Origin: Marinobacter flavimaris | Lineage (GTDB): Bacteria > Pseudomonadota > Gammaproteobacteria > Pseudomonadales > Oleiphilaceae | Direction: 5' to 3' | Assembly (NCBI RefSeq): GCF_002933295.1 | Contig: NZ_PSSW01000004.1 | Coordinates: forward strand, 248,001 to 312,000 | DNA: 64,000 bases | Shown: positions 8,523 to 17,786 of the stretch, in pieces | How positions within the stretch are numbered: the first letter of the stretch is position 1 | Layout: each line of letters starts with the position of its first letter | Made by a program: the position numbers and the translations under genes | The notes under the pieces: generated by a model | What the model was told of the DNA's origin: nothing | The model's database searches: none | What the model saw: the letters and a program-made list of their open reading frames with translations, nothing else

Positions 8523-8634
8523 GACTGGCAGGAACCCCCTTTCCAAAACACGCTCCTTGCGGCACATCCATGTGGCGCTTGACTGCAGCCATCCATGGCT
8601 GCAGACAGTTTTGGAAAGGGGGTTCCTGCCAGTC
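8523..8634. repeat. Double-GGA hairpin repeat, copy B
   Basis: The outer arms are a perfect 27-bp inverted repeat (8523-8549 and 8608-8634). Read on the minus strand, the 58-nt core contains hairpin 1 with stem CTGCAGCC/GGCTGCAG and loop ATGGAT, then CAAGC, then hairpin 2 with an eight-pair stem (one mismatch) and loop TGGA, then GGAGCGTGTTTT. It lies in the 3' region of ppiC (stop at 8658) and upstream of dnr, so the GGA loops are sense to the local transcripts. Same architecture as copies A, C and D, different stems. Confidence 0.88.
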
Positions 8635-8657
8635 TCCAGGCTTTGGTCGCGCGCCTT

Positions 8658-9464
8658 TTACTGCATTAGTGGCGAGTCGGGCAGCTCGAGATCTACTCCT
8701 TCTACGCCAGTTTCCGCTGCCAGAACCTGCAGGTACTGACGAAACGCCCGGCGGGTTACACTCTCGCTCAGGTACTGTCGGATCTGGGGTTTGACGTGCT
8801 CATACGGGAGCTGCTGGCCGTCGATGCGTTGGTCGACGCGGACGATGTGCCAGCCGTAGCGGGTTTCGATCAGTTCCGGGTTCAGGCCCTCTTCCAGGGA
8901 CAGGACGGGGCGCTCGAATTCGTCCACTGTCTGGCCCTTGCTGATCTGGCCGAGGCTGCCGCCCTGGTGGCGGGATTCGCAGGCAGAGTATTGTTTGGCC
9001 AGTTCGGCGAACTGGGAGCGGCCGTCGATGAGGGACGACAGCAGCTGTTGGCCGGCTTCTTCCTGGCGGATGCGTTCCTGGACGTCGTCCGGGGCAGCAG
9101 CGAGGAGGATGTGGCTGACGGCCATCAGCGTTGGGCTGCGGAAGCGGGCCGGGTTGGCGTTATAGAAGCGTTCGCAGTCCTGTTCGGTGGGGTCCGGGAC
9201 GTTGAGTTCGAGTTCCAGTACCCGGGCAATGCGGTCTTCCTCGTCGGCGATGTCGTCGAGCTTGAGGCGGCTGGCCTGTTGCAGGAGGAGCTCGCGGATG
9301 ACGAGGCTTCTGGCAGCGTCGTGCCAGGCTTCGGCCACTTCTTCGGCCGGGTGGTGCTGCATTTCCCGGGCGATGTCGTCTTCGCCGATGAGGGTTTCAC
9401 CCACGGTGACCGGCGGGAACTGGTTTCTGGGTTCTTCGGCGTCGCCGACGGGGATGAGTTGCAT
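8658..9464 (-). CDS. Parvulin-type peptidyl-prolyl isomerase, nar-linked
   Basis: About 268 residues. The C-terminal rotamase (parvulin) domain contains MAVSHILLAA, FAELAKQYSACESRHQGGSLGQISKGQ and YGWHIVRVDQ. The N-terminal half is helical, as in NifM-like chaperone isomerases. No signal peptide is evident, so it is probably cytoplasmic and may help fold or mature the nitrate reductase complex. The ATG at 9464 has GAGG about 9 bases upstream; an upstream ATG at 9485 borders a GGGGTCAGA palindrome and has no ribosome site. The gene follows narI on the same strand, an arrangement seen in other pseudomonad-like nar operons. Confidence 0.88.
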   Translation of the reverse strand: MQLIPVGDAEEPRNQFPPVTVGETLIGEDDIAREMQHHPAEEVAEAWHDAARSLVIRELLLQQASRLKLDDIADEEDRIARVLELELNVPDPTEQDCERFYNANPARFRSPTLMAVSHILLAAAPDDVQERIRQEEAGQQLLSSLIDGRSQFAELAKQYSACESRHQGGSLGQISKGQTVDEFERPVLSLEEGLNPELIETRYGWHIVRVDQRIDGQQLPYEHVKPQIRQYLSESVTRRAFRQYLQVLAAETGVEGVDLELPDSPLMQ

Positions 9465-9485
9465 AGCAATAACCTCGGTAAACAT

Positions 9486-9515
9486 GGGGTCAGATGAATG
9501 CTTTCATCCGACCCC
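9486..9515. repeat. GGGGTCAGA palindrome (REP-like), copy 1
   Basis: Arms GGGGTCAGATGAA and TTCATCCGACCCC (13 bp with one mismatch) flank a TGCT loop, preceded by AACAT. A second copy at 28927-28956 shares AACATGGGGTCAGA and the GACCCCGA end. It sits between narI and ppiC. The form recalls REP palindromes mobilised by REP-associated tyrosine transposases; no such transposase gene is in the window. Confidence 0.65.
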
Positions 9516-9528
9516 GATTTCATTTGCA

Positions 9529-10209
9529 TCAGGCGCGCTTGCGAACCACCTGGTACCTGCGCCCGAAATACTCCACCGGCACGCTGAGCATGTGCACCAG
9601 TCGGGTAAACGGGAAGAGTACGAAGATGGTCAGGCCCAGGAAGATGTGGGTCTTGTAGATCCAGTGCACGTCGGCAATGTAGCCGGCCACGCCGCCCTGG
9701 AGGGTGACAATGCCCTGGGCCCAGGCAGAGAACTTGAGCATGGTGCTGCCATCCAGGTGACCCATGGTGGGCAGAATGGTCAGCAGGCCGAGTGCCAGCT
9801 GAATGACAAGGATGACGATGATCATGTTGTCCGCAAAGGTGCTGCTGGCCTTGATACGTGGATCAGTCAGACGACGCCAGGCGAGCATGCCGCCGCCAAT
9901 GATAGCCATGATGCCGGCAATACCACCCACCACGATCGCCATGATCTGCTTGGTGCCGGGTGTCATGAACGGCTCGTAGAACGCGTGCGGTGTCAGCAGG
10001 CCCACCAGATGGCCGAAGAAGATCACCAGTACGCCGACGTGGAACAGCACGCTGGCCATCACCATGTTTTTCTTGCGCAACATCTGGCTGGAATGGGCTT
10101 TCCAGGTGAACTGGCCCTGGTCGTAACGGGCCCAGGTGCCGATCACGAGGATCGCGATAGCAATGTAGGGATAAACCCCGAACAGTAGTGTATTGAGATA
10201 GGACATCAT
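9529..10209 (-). CDS. narI: NarI, cytochrome b subunit of nitrate reductase
   Basis: A 226-residue membrane protein with five predicted helices, starting MMSYLNTLLFGVYPYIAIAI. Histidines for two b haems are visible, for example in VLFHVGVLVIFFGHLVGLL and VHWIYKTHIFLGLTIF. It oxidises quinol at the periplasmic face and passes electrons to NarH. An AGGAGG ribosome site precedes the ATG at 10209. Last of the four nar structural genes; normal length. Confidence 0.97.
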   Translation of the reverse strand: MMSYLNTLLFGVYPYIAIAILVIGTWARYDQGQFTWKAHSSQMLRKKNMVMASVLFHVGVLVIFFGHLVGLLTPHAFYEPFMTPGTKQIMAIVVGGIAGIMAIIGGGMLAWRRLTDPRIKASSTFADNMIIVILVIQLALGLLTILPTMGHLDGSTMLKFSAWAQGIVTLQGGVAGYIADVHWIYKTHIFLGLTIFVLFPFTRLVHMLSVPVEYFGRRYQVVRKRA

Positions 10210-10229
10210 TTCCGTTTCCTCCTGCGCCC

Positions 10230-10970
10230 TCAGGCGCGCCCTGCCTGACGGGGTGTTGCGTCCGTCATCAGCTGATCACTCAGGTGAATGGTCTGGGTCT
10301 GTTCCAGTTCCCGGCGGCGTTGGCCTACAACACTGCCGGTACTGCAGGAGCTGCCCTGATCATCAACAAACTTCACCATTTCCTCTTCCCAGACCTTGTC
10401 CAGAGCCTCCGGGGTGTCGTCGCGCTCTTCCGAGGCGACGATCCGGGCCAGCTCCTGGCGGTTTGCCGCACGCCCGGAGAGGGTCAGCAGCGAGTCCATC
10501 ACCACGTGATAGAAGCTTTCCCGCTGGTACAGACGCTCACCCAGCAAGCCCAGGATGTGGTGGATGTCCTCCAACCAGTTCCGGATCTCGTCCCAGGGTC
10601 GGGTTGAGAGGTATTCCAGGAACAGTGGCAGGTAGTCCGGCAGTTCCCTGGCGTCGATTTCCAGACCGTTGCTGCGATATTCTTCCATCAGGTCCACCAT
10701 GGCCTGGCCACGGTCGCGGGATTCCCCGTGCACGTGCTCGAACAGCAGCAGGGACGTGGCCCGGCCCTTGTCGAACATACCCACGTAGTTCTCCTGCATG
10801 TCCAGAAGGTCGCCATCGCAGACCATTTCCACGCAGCGCAGCAGTTGCTCCTTGTTCTGCCTCGGCAGCCGGCTGTCCTCAAGGACAGCGGCAATCAGGG
10901 CATCTTTGGAGGCCTGGAGTTCTTCGGTCGGGTACTCGAGCACCCGGGCCAGTACTTTTAAGAGTTGCAT
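10230..10970 (-). CDS. narJ: NarJ, nitrate reductase molybdenum cofactor assembly chaperone
   Basis: About 246 residues of the NarJ/TorD chaperone family, mostly helical, with the diagnostic segment LLLFEHVHGESRDRGQAMVDL. NarJ binds apo-NarG in the cytoplasm and allows insertion of Mo-bisMGD and an Fe-S cluster before membrane attachment. The start MQLLKVLARVLEYP at 10970 has GGAGG five bases upstream; the longer frame overlaps narH. It lies 10 bp after narH and 20 bp before narI. Confidence 0.96.
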   Translation of the reverse strand: MQLLKVLARVLEYPTEELQASKDALIAAVLEDSRLPRQNKEQLLRCVEMVCDGDLLDMQENYVGMFDKGRATSLLLFEHVHGESRDRGQAMVDLMEEYRSNGLEIDARELPDYLPLFLEYLSTRPWDEIRNWLEDIHHILGLLGERLYQRESFYHVVMDSLLTLSGRAANRQELARIVASEERDDTPEALDKVWEEEMVKFVDDQGSSCSTGSVVGQRRRELEQTQTIHLSDQLMTDATPRQAGRA

Positions 10971-10980
10971 CTTGGCCTCC

Positions 10981-12555
10981 TTATTCCTGCAGCTGTTTCG
11001 GGTCAACCTGCTTCACGGTCGACAGCTTCTGGACCATGCTGGTGGTCTGTTTGCGGCCACCGAACATGTTGAACTTGCTGTCGCCGTTGCAGCCTTCACC
11101 GAAGCTGAAGCCGCAACCGTTGCGCTCGCCATGGGCGGTGGCATCGGGGAAGGCTTCTTTCGCCAGCTCGCGGTGGCTGGTGGGAATCACGAAGCGGTCC
11201 TCGTAGTTGGCGATGGCCAGGTAGCGGTACATCTCGTCCGCCTGGGCCTTGGTCAGACCGGCTTCCTCAAGGGCGCGCAGGTCTTCCTTGCCTTCAACGG
11301 TCTCGGCACGCTTGTACAGACGCATGGCCATGATCCGCTTGAGAGCCCGGACAATCGGCTTCTCGTCACCAGCTGTAAGCAGGTTGGCCAGATACTTCAC
11401 CGGGATCCGCAAGCTTTCGATCTTCGGCAGTATGCCGTCGAATTCGACCTTGCCGGCTTCCGCCGCGGACTGGATCGGGCTCAGGGGCGGCACGTACCAG
11501 ACCATGGGCAGGGTGCGGTATTCCGGGTGCAGCGGCAGGGCCAGTTTCCAGTCCACCGCCATCTTGTACACCGGGCTCTGCTGGGCGGCTTCGATCACGT
11601 TCATCGGGATGCCATCTTTCTTCGCCTGCTCGATCACTTTCGGGTCGAACGGGTCCAGGAAGATTTCCAGCTGCTTTTCATAGAGTTCATGCTCGCCCGG
11701 GGCGCTGGCCACTTCCTCGATGCGGTCTGCGTCGTACAGCAGCACACCGAGGTAGCGAATCCGGCCAACACAGGTCTCGGAGCACACGGTGGGCATGCCG
11801 GCTTCGATCCGCGGGTAGCAGAAAATGCACTTCTCGGACTTGCCGGTTTTCCAGTTGAAGTAGATCTTCTTGTACGGGCAGCCGGAGACACACATCCGCC
11901 AGCCACGGCACTTGTCCTGGTCGATCAGGACGATGCCGTCTTCCTCACGCTTGTAAATGGCACCACTCGGGCAGCTGGCAACACACGCCGGGTTCAGGCA
12001 GTGCTCGCACAGGCGCGGCAGGTACATCATGAAGGTGTTTTCGAACTGGCCGTAGATGTCCGCCTGCACCTGGTCAAAGTTCTTGTCCTTGCGGCGCTTG
12101 GCGAATTCGGTACCGAGGATTTCCTCCCAGTTCGGACCCCATTCGATTTTCTGCATGCGCTGGCCGGAGATCAGCGAGCGCGGCCGTGCCACCGGCTGGT
12201 GCTTGCTGTCGCCAGCGGTGTGCAGGTGCTGGTAGTCGAAATCGAACGGCTCGTAGTAGTCGTCAATCTGGGGCAGGTCCGGGTTGGCGAAGATGTTCGC
12301 CAGTACCCGGAAACGGCCACCGATCTTCGGGCGGATCTTGCCGGAGCTGTCACGCATCCAGCCGCCCTTCCACTTGTCCTGGTTCTCCCACTCTTTCGGG
12401 TAGCCGATACCGGGCTTGGTCTCGACGTTGTTGAACCAGGCGTATTCCATGCCTTCACGGCTGGTCCATACGTTTTTGCAGGTCACTGAACAGGTGTGGC
12501 AACCGATGCACTTGTCCAGGTTCAGCACCATGCCGACTTGGGAACGGATCTTCAT
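10981..12555 (-). CDS. narH: NarH, iron-sulfur beta subunit of nitrate reductase
   Basis: A 524-residue ferredoxin-like subunit with four cysteine clusters: CIGCHTCSVTCKNVW at residues 16-30, CEHCLNPACVASCP, CRGWRMCVSGCP (tryptophan replaces one cysteine, as in the 3Fe-4S site of NarH) and CIFCYPRIE...CSETC. It relays electrons from NarI haems to NarG. The start overlaps the narG stop by 4 bases, indicating translational coupling. Normal length. Confidence 0.98.
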   Translation of the reverse strand: MKIRSQVGMVLNLDKCIGCHTCSVTCKNVWTSREGMEYAWFNNVETKPGIGYPKEWENQDKWKGGWMRDSSGKIRPKIGGRFRVLANIFANPDLPQIDDYYEPFDFDYQHLHTAGDSKHQPVARPRSLISGQRMQKIEWGPNWEEILGTEFAKRRKDKNFDQVQADIYGQFENTFMMYLPRLCEHCLNPACVASCPSGAIYKREEDGIVLIDQDKCRGWRMCVSGCPYKKIYFNWKTGKSEKCIFCYPRIEAGMPTVCSETCVGRIRYLGVLLYDADRIEEVASAPGEHELYEKQLEIFLDPFDPKVIEQAKKDGIPMNVIEAAQQSPVYKMAVDWKLALPLHPEYRTLPMVWYVPPLSPIQSAAEAGKVEFDGILPKIESLRIPVKYLANLLTAGDEKPIVRALKRIMAMRLYKRAETVEGKEDLRALEEAGLTKAQADEMYRYLAIANYEDRFVIPTSHRELAKEAFPDATAHGERNGCGFSFGEGCNGDSKFNMFGGRKQTTSMVQKLSTVKQVDPKQLQE

Positions 12556-15500
12556 TTTACAGCCTCCTGAACAGTGTCATTGCCTTCACCGTCGAGCCAG
12601 TCGACGTTGTGCATCTTGCGAACCACCACGAATTCGTCGCGGTTGGAACCTACGGTTCCGTAGTAGTTGAAGCCGTAGGAATACTGGGCGTAGCCGCCGA
12701 TCATGTGGGTCGGCTTCGGGCACACCCGGGTGACCGAGTTGTGGATACCGCCACGGGTACCGGTGATTTCCGAGCCCGGAATGTTCACGATCCGCTCCTG
12801 GGCGTGGTACATCATCACCATGCCGGGCATCACCCGCTGACTCACAACCGCCCGGGCTGCAATGGCGCCATTGGCGTTGAACAGCTCGATCCAGTCGTTG
12901 TCCTCAATGGCCAGTTCTTTGGCGTCGTCCTCACTCAGCCACACAATCGGGCCACCGCGGGACAGGGTGAGCATCAACAGGTTGTCGCTGTAGGTGCTGT
13001 GGATACCCCACTTCTGGTGCGGCGTGATCCAGTTCAACGCTTTCTCGGCGTTGCCGTTGCTGCGCTGGTTGATCATGCTGCTGACCGTCTTGGTGTTGAT
13101 CGGCGGGCGATACACAAGCAGGCTCTCGCCGAAGGCGCGCATCCACTCGTGGTCCTGGTAGAACTGCTGACGACCAGTCAGGGTGCGCCAGGGGATCAGC
13201 TCATGGACGTTGGTGTAACCCGCGTTGTAGGAGACATGCTCGTCTTCAAGACCAGACCAGGTTGGGCTGGAGATGATCTTGCGCGGCTGCGCCACGATGT
13301 CCCGGAAGCGGATCTTCTCCTCTTCCTTGTTCTTCGCCAGATGGGTGTGGTCCAGACCGGTCATTTCTGACAACGCAGCCCAGGCTTTCACCGCAACCTG
13401 GCCGTTGGTTTCCGGGGCCAGGGTCAGGATCACTTCCGCGGCATCAATGGCGCTTTCAATCTTCGGACGGCCGGCGTTGGCTCCGTCGATGTGCTTGTAG
13501 TTCAGGTCACCCAGGAACGTCACTTCTTTCTCGGTGTTCCAGTTGATGCCCTTGCCACCGTTACCCAGCTTGTCCATCAAAGGACCAAGCGAAGTGAAGC
13601 GCGCGTAGGTGTTCGGGTAGTCCCGCTCAACGGTGATGAAGTTGGGCGCGGTCTTGCCCGGGATCAGGTCGCACTCGCCCCGCTTCCAATCCTTCACATC
13701 GAACGGCTGGCCCAGCTCGGCCGGAGCGTCGTGCAGCAGCGGCAGGGTAACCACGTCTTTCTCGACACCCAGGTGGCCTTCGGTGGCTTTGGAGAACGCC
13801 TTGGCGATGCCCTTGTAGATCTCCCAGTCACTGCGCGCTTCCCAGGCCGGATCGGTAGCGGCGGTCAGCGGGTGGATGAACGGGTGCATGTCGGAGGTAT
13901 TCAGATCGTTCTTCTCGTACCAGGTGGCCGTCGGCAGAACGATGTCGGAATACAGACAGGTGGTGGACATGCGGAAGTCAAGGGTCACCAGCAGGTCGAG
14001 TTTGCCTTCCGGCGCTTCGTCATGCCATTTGACCTCTTTCGGCTTGGCGCCACCTTCGTGGCCCAGATCCTTGCCCTGCAGGCCGCTCTTGGTACCCAGC
14101 AGGTACTTGAGCATGTACTCGTGGCCCTTACCGGAGGACCCCAGCAGGTTGGATCGCCAGATAAACATATTGCGCGGATGGTTCTGGGGCGCTTCCGGAT
14201 CCTCACTGGCAAACGCCAGGGAGCCGTCTTTCATGGACTGCGCCACATAGTCCGACACTTCCATTCCGGCTTTTTCTGCCTCAGCAGCAATACCCAACGG
14301 GTTGCGGTTGAGCTGCGGGGCAGACGGCAGCCAGCCCATGCGCTCGGCGCGCACGTTGTAGTCAATCAGGCTACCGCCGAATTTGGACTTGTCCGCCAGC
14401 GGCGACAGGATCTCGTCGACACCCAGCTTCTCGTAACGCCACTGGCCAGAATGGGCGTAGAAGAAGGAGGTGGAGTTCATATGCCGGGGCGGACGCTGCC
14501 AGTCCAGACCAAAGGCCAGGGGCTGCCAGCCGGTCTGCGGACGCAGTTTTTCCTGGCCTACGTAGTGAGCCCAACCGCCACCGCTCTGGCCGATGCAGCC
14601 ACACATGATCAGCATGTTGATCAGGCCGCGGTAGTTCATGTCCATGTGGTACCAGTGGTTCATACCGGCACCGACGATGACCATGGAACGGCCCTTGGTC
14701 TTGTCGGCGTTATCGGCGAACTCACGGGCAATGCGGATCACTTTCTCGGCGGGGACGCCGGTGATCTTTTCCTGCCAGGCCGGGGTGTAAGGCTTAACTT
14801 CGTCATAGGAAGTGGCACCGTCATCCTCGCCCAGGCCACGGCTAATGCCGTAGTTGGCGACCATCAGGTCATAGACGGTAACCACACGTCCTTCGGAGCC
14901 GTCCGCAAGCTGCACTTTGCGGGTACCCAGCTTGTGCTTGAGGATGTCCTTGATTTCCACGTGTTTGAAGTGATCATGCTCGATACCACCGAAGTACGGG
15001 AAGGCGACGTCCACAACGTCATCGTGCTTCTCGACCATGGACAGCTGCAGGTTGACGTCGGAGCCTTTGGCGGTCTGCTTCAGGTTCCACTTGCCCTTTT
15101 CACCCCAGCGGTAGCCAATGGAACCATTGGGAGCCGTCAGCTCACCGGAGGCTTCATCAATGGCGATGGTTTTCCACTCGGGGTTGTTTTCTTCACCCAG
15201 ACCGTCCACCAGGTCACTGGCGCGCAGGAAGCGGCCCGGCACGAAGCTGCCGTCATCCTTCTCTTCCAGCATGACCAGGTAAGGCATGTCGGTGTAGCGA
15301 CGCACGTAGTCGGTGAAGTACTCACTGGGGTTGTCGACGTGGAACTCTTTCAGGATCACGTGGCCCATGGCCATGCCCAGAGCGGCATCGGTGCCCTGCT
15401 TGGGGTTCATCCACTCGTCGGACAGCTTGGAGACTTCGGCGTAATCCGGAGTAATGGCGACGGTCTTGGTGCCCTTGTAGCGAACTTCGGTAAAGAAGTG

Positions 15501-16295
15501 GGCGTCCGGGGTACGGGTCTGGGGTACGTTGGAGCCCCAGGCAATGATATAGCCGGAGTTGTACCAGTCTGCGGATTCAGGCACGTCGGTCTGCTCACCC
15601 CAGGTTTGCGGGGAGGCCGGCGGCAGGTCGCAGTACCAGTCGTAGAAGCTCATGCAGACGCCACCGATCATGGACAGGTAACGGCTGCCGGCTGCGTAGG
15701 AGACCATGGACATGGCAGGAATCGGCGAGAAGCCGATGATGCGGTCTGGGCCATGCTTTTTGGCGGTGTAAACGTTGGAGGCGCCAATCAGCTCGTTGAC
15801 TTCGTCCCAGCTGGAACGCACGAACCCGCCCATACCCCGGCGAGGCTTGTATTCCGCCGTTTTCTTGGGATCTTCAACAATGGAGGCCCAGGCATCCACC
15901 GGATCCTTGTGCTCAACTTTTGCCGCGCGCCACAGCTTCATCAGGTGCTTGCGCATCAGCGGGTATTTCAGGCGGTTGGCGCTGTACATGTACCAGGAGT
16001 AGCTGGCACCGCGGGGGCAACCACGGGGCTCATGGTTGGGCAGATCCGGGCGGGTACGGGGGTAATCGGTCTGCTGGGTTTCCCAGGTAACCAGGCCGTT
16101 CTTGACGTAAATTTTCCAGCTGCAGGAGCCGGTGCAGTTTACGCCATGGGTGGAACGCACGATCTTGTCGTGCTGCCAGCGCTGGCGGTAGCTGTCTTCC
16201 CACTCGCGACTGACTTCGTGGGTTTCGCCATGGCCGTTGGCGAACGGCTCGCGCTTCTTCCTGAAGTAATTCAGTTTATCGATCAAATGACTCAT
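12552..16295 (-). CDS. narG: NarG, catalytic alpha subunit of respiratory nitrate reductase
   Basis: With the ATG at 16295 the protein has 1247 residues, the same length as E. coli NarG. MSHLIDKLNYFRKKREP is the usual vestigial Tat-like start. HGVNCTGSCSWKIYVK supplies the His/Cys ligands of the FS0 cluster, and PRGCPRGASYSWYMYS and NSGYIIAWGSNVPQTRTPD belong to the Mo-bisMGD domain. It reduces nitrate to nitrite on the cytoplasmic side. The longer reading frame upstream to 16502 runs into narK and is rejected. It heads narGHJI, with 130 bp of promoter space behind narK. Confidence 0.98.
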   Translation of the reverse strand: MSHLIDKLNYFRKKREPFANGHGETHEVSREWEDSYRQRWQHDKIVRSTHGVNCTGSCSWKIYVKNGLVTWETQQTDYPRTRPDLPNHEPRGCPRGASYSWYMYSANRLKYPLMRKHLMKLWRAAKVEHKDPVDAWASIVEDPKKTAEYKPRRGMGGFVRSSWDEVNELIGASNVYTAKKHGPDRIIGFSPIPAMSMVSYAAGSRYLSMIGGVCMSFYDWYCDLPPASPQTWGEQTDVPESADWYNSGYIIAWGSNVPQTRTPDAHFFTEVRYKGTKTVAITPDYAEVSKLSDEWMNPKQGTDAALGMAMGHVILKEFHVDNPSEYFTDYVRRYTDMPYLVMLEEKDDGSFVPGRFLRASDLVDGLGEENNPEWKTIAIDEASGELTAPNGSIGYRWGEKGKWNLKQTAKGSDVNLQLSMVEKHDDVVDVAFPYFGGIEHDHFKHVEIKDILKHKLGTRKVQLADGSEGRVVTVYDLMVANYGISRGLGEDDGATSYDEVKPYTPAWQEKITGVPAEKVIRIAREFADNADKTKGRSMVIVGAGMNHWYHMDMNYRGLINMLIMCGCIGQSGGGWAHYVGQEKLRPQTGWQPLAFGLDWQRPPRHMNSTSFFYAHSGQWRYEKLGVDEILSPLADKSKFGGSLIDYNVRAERMGWLPSAPQLNRNPLGIAAEAEKAGMEVSDYVAQSMKDGSLAFASEDPEAPQNHPRNMFIWRSNLLGSSGKGHEYMLKYLLGTKSGLQGKDLGHEGGAKPKEVKWHDEAPEGKLDLLVTLDFRMSTTCLYSDIVLPTATWYEKNDLNTSDMHPFIHPLTAATDPAWEARSDWEIYKGIAKAFSKATEGHLGVEKDVVTLPLLHDAPAELGQPFDVKDWKRGECDLIPGKTAPNFITVERDYPNTYARFTSLGPLMDKLGNGGKGINWNTEKEVTFLGDLNYKHIDGANAGRPKIESAIDAAEVILTLAPETNGQVAVKAWAALSEMTGLDHTHLAKNKEEEKIRFRDIVAQPRKIISSPTWSGLEDEHVSYNAGYTNVHELIPWRTLTGRQQFYQDHEWMRAFGESLLVYRPPINTKTVSSMINQRSNGNAEKALNWITPHQKWGIHSTYSDNLLMLTLSRGGPIVWLSEDDAKELAIEDNDWIELFNANGAIAARAVVSQRVMPGMVMMYHAQERIVNIPGSEITGTRGGIHNSVTRVCPKPTHMIGGYAQYSYGFNYYGTVGSNRDEFVVVRKMHNVDWLDGEGNDTVQEAVK

Positions 16296-16403
16296 GGTCT
16301 CTTTCTCCATCAACCCGTCTGCTGGATCGTTGCTCCGATTTGAGACCATTGTGTGTGAGAAAAACCGCGAAATCTGCGTGGTTACTACCTCATAACCCGC
16401 TTC

Positions 16404-16419
16404 TACCACCCAGGGGGTA
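16404..16419. promoter_or_regulatory. Candidate NarL site upstream of narG
   Basis: TACCACC-CA-GGGGGTA is a 7-2-7 inverted repeat with both outer TACC/GGTA ends intact, centred about 117 bp upstream of the narG ATG and only 7 bp from the narK stop. NarXL is encoded 1.5 kb away. I found no convincing FNR box in this interval. Confidence 0.5.
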
Positions 16420-16425
16420 GGCGGC

Positions 16426-17694
16426 CTATATCCCCGGGTGGAGAAGGTGCTCGCGCTCGTGCCGGCGACTTTCCCGGGCAAACAGGAACAGGCAGCCCAC
16501 AAGTAAGAGGAAGAGAATCATGAAGACCGCACTGCGGATGCCCAGCCAGTGGTTCACACTGCTGAAGATCACTGGTAGAAGAAACGCCACGGAACAGGCG
16601 CTTACCAGAAGCAGCCCGGCAACAAAGGCCGCCACAGGCCGATTTTCGATAATGACCAGCCGCTGGAGACTACCCATGGTGCAACCCATGGCCAGCCCGA
16701 GAGTCACCACAAACACGCTCTCGACCTGCATGGGCAGGGCAAATTCAACACGGATCATGGCGTCGACGCCCTGGATGAAGAGCGTCATGGGTGGGTAGGA
16801 CAGAACAAACAGCGCAATCAGGCAGACAACCAGAGCGCGGCTGACAACTCTTGCACTGCCGAACCGATCGGAAAAACCTCCGCCAGCGATCTGGGCCAGG
16901 GCTCCCGGAATAACAAACCATTGCGCCAGCCGGGCACCGGAATCCACCGGCAGCTCGAACTGTGACGACAGATAATCCGGCAGCCACAACGCCAGGGCAA
17001 AAAAACTACCGGCGACAATGCCAAAATAGCCGCAGAGTTGACCGGCTCTCCTTGACTGCATCTGGCGCAACAAGACCCTGACTGACGTTTCAGCGCTCGG
17101 GTCCGCCGCCGCGTCTTCCGGATCGGTCAGCATGACCAGCAAAGCAAGAACCAGCACCAGGACGATGAGGTACGCCAGCGGCACCCCGTGCCAGGAAAAA
17201 GCTTCATGAAACAGAGGCACCAGGTAGTAGTTGAATCCGGCGCCGGTGACTCCGGCACCGAATACCCCCAGGACAAGGCCCAGGCGTGGAGATTCACAGT
17301 GTCCCGTCACGAACTGTAACCCGGCACTGTAGAATCCGCCCGCCAGCCCCAATCCGCCAGCGGCGATCAGGTAGCCTGGAAAGGTGTCGGTGATTAAAAG
17401 TATCAGCATGCAGGCGGCAAGTCCGGCCAGACAGATCAGCATGATCCGACGGGCACCGAATTTCTGTGCAGCAATCCCTGCCGGAACGGCGAGTGCTGCC
17501 CCAACCGCCATCGGCATCGCCAGCAGGAAGCCAAACTGGATGTCGCTGAGATCCAGTTCCAGGCGCAGGTGGACTCCGGCTACCGCGAACAGGGTCCAGC
17601 ATCCGGCAGCAACAACGAAGCCCGCCATCGCCAGCGGCAGCACCACCGCCAGTGACGCTAGCCGGTCCTCTGCACCATCCCTTTCGGACTTCAT
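16426..17694 (-). CDS. NarK-like MFS transporter with degenerate nitrate signature
   Basis: A 422-residue major facilitator protein with about 12 helices, beside narG and divergent from narX, so a nitrate or nitrite transport role is likely. The region that should carry the nitrate signature reads GLAGGFYSAGLQFVTGHCES instead of the usual GGGNFA-SM-NIS-FFP, and the second signature is also altered (GVFGAGVTGAGFNYYL). The substrate is therefore less certain than for the canonical NarK at 45094-46725. Residue pattern GARRIMLICL after helix 2 is a typical MFS motif A remnant. It could be a divergent nitrite exporter or a relative with another anion. Confidence 0.72.
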   Translation of the reverse strand: MKSERDGAEDRLASLAVVLPLAMAGFVVAAGCWTLFAVAGVHLRLELDLSDIQFGFLLAMPMAVGAALAVPAGIAAQKFGARRIMLICLAGLAACMLILLITDTFPGYLIAAGGLGLAGGFYSAGLQFVTGHCESPRLGLVLGVFGAGVTGAGFNYYLVPLFHEAFSWHGVPLAYLIVLVLVLALLVMLTDPEDAAADPSAETSVRVLLRQMQSRRAGQLCGYFGIVAGSFFALALWLPDYLSSQFELPVDSGARLAQWFVIPGALAQIAGGGFSDRFGSARVVSRALVVCLIALFVLSYPPMTLFIQGVDAMIRVEFALPMQVESVFVVTLGLAMGCTMGSLQRLVIIENRPVAAFVAGLLLVSACSVAFLLPVIFSSVNHWLGIRSAVFMILFLLLVGCLFLFARESRRHEREHLLHPGI

Positions 17695-17786
17695 TACTTT
17701 TGCTCTGCTAAAAACCTGCTTTTCAGTTTCATCTTTTGATCACAAAAGGGTCAAAGATTATGATGGGTTACCAACCATTGGGGTAA

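Noticed and set aside
13491..16343. 950-codon open frame on the plus strand opposite narG
   Set aside because: It mirrors narG codons exactly, has no domain signatures or ribosome site, and exists because GC-rich coding sequence lacks stops in the opposite frame. The same applies to long frames opposite narH (10798-12489), nosZ (2917-4401) and the chemoreceptor (26822-28243).
16296..16403. FNR box in the narG promoter
   Set aside because: I searched both strands for TTGAT-N4-ATCAA with up to two changes and found none; control may come through a more distant site or NarL alone.
17769..17785. TACCAACCATTGGGGTA as a NarL site
   Set aside because: The half-sites are three bases apart rather than two and the inner bases do not pair; kept only as a note.
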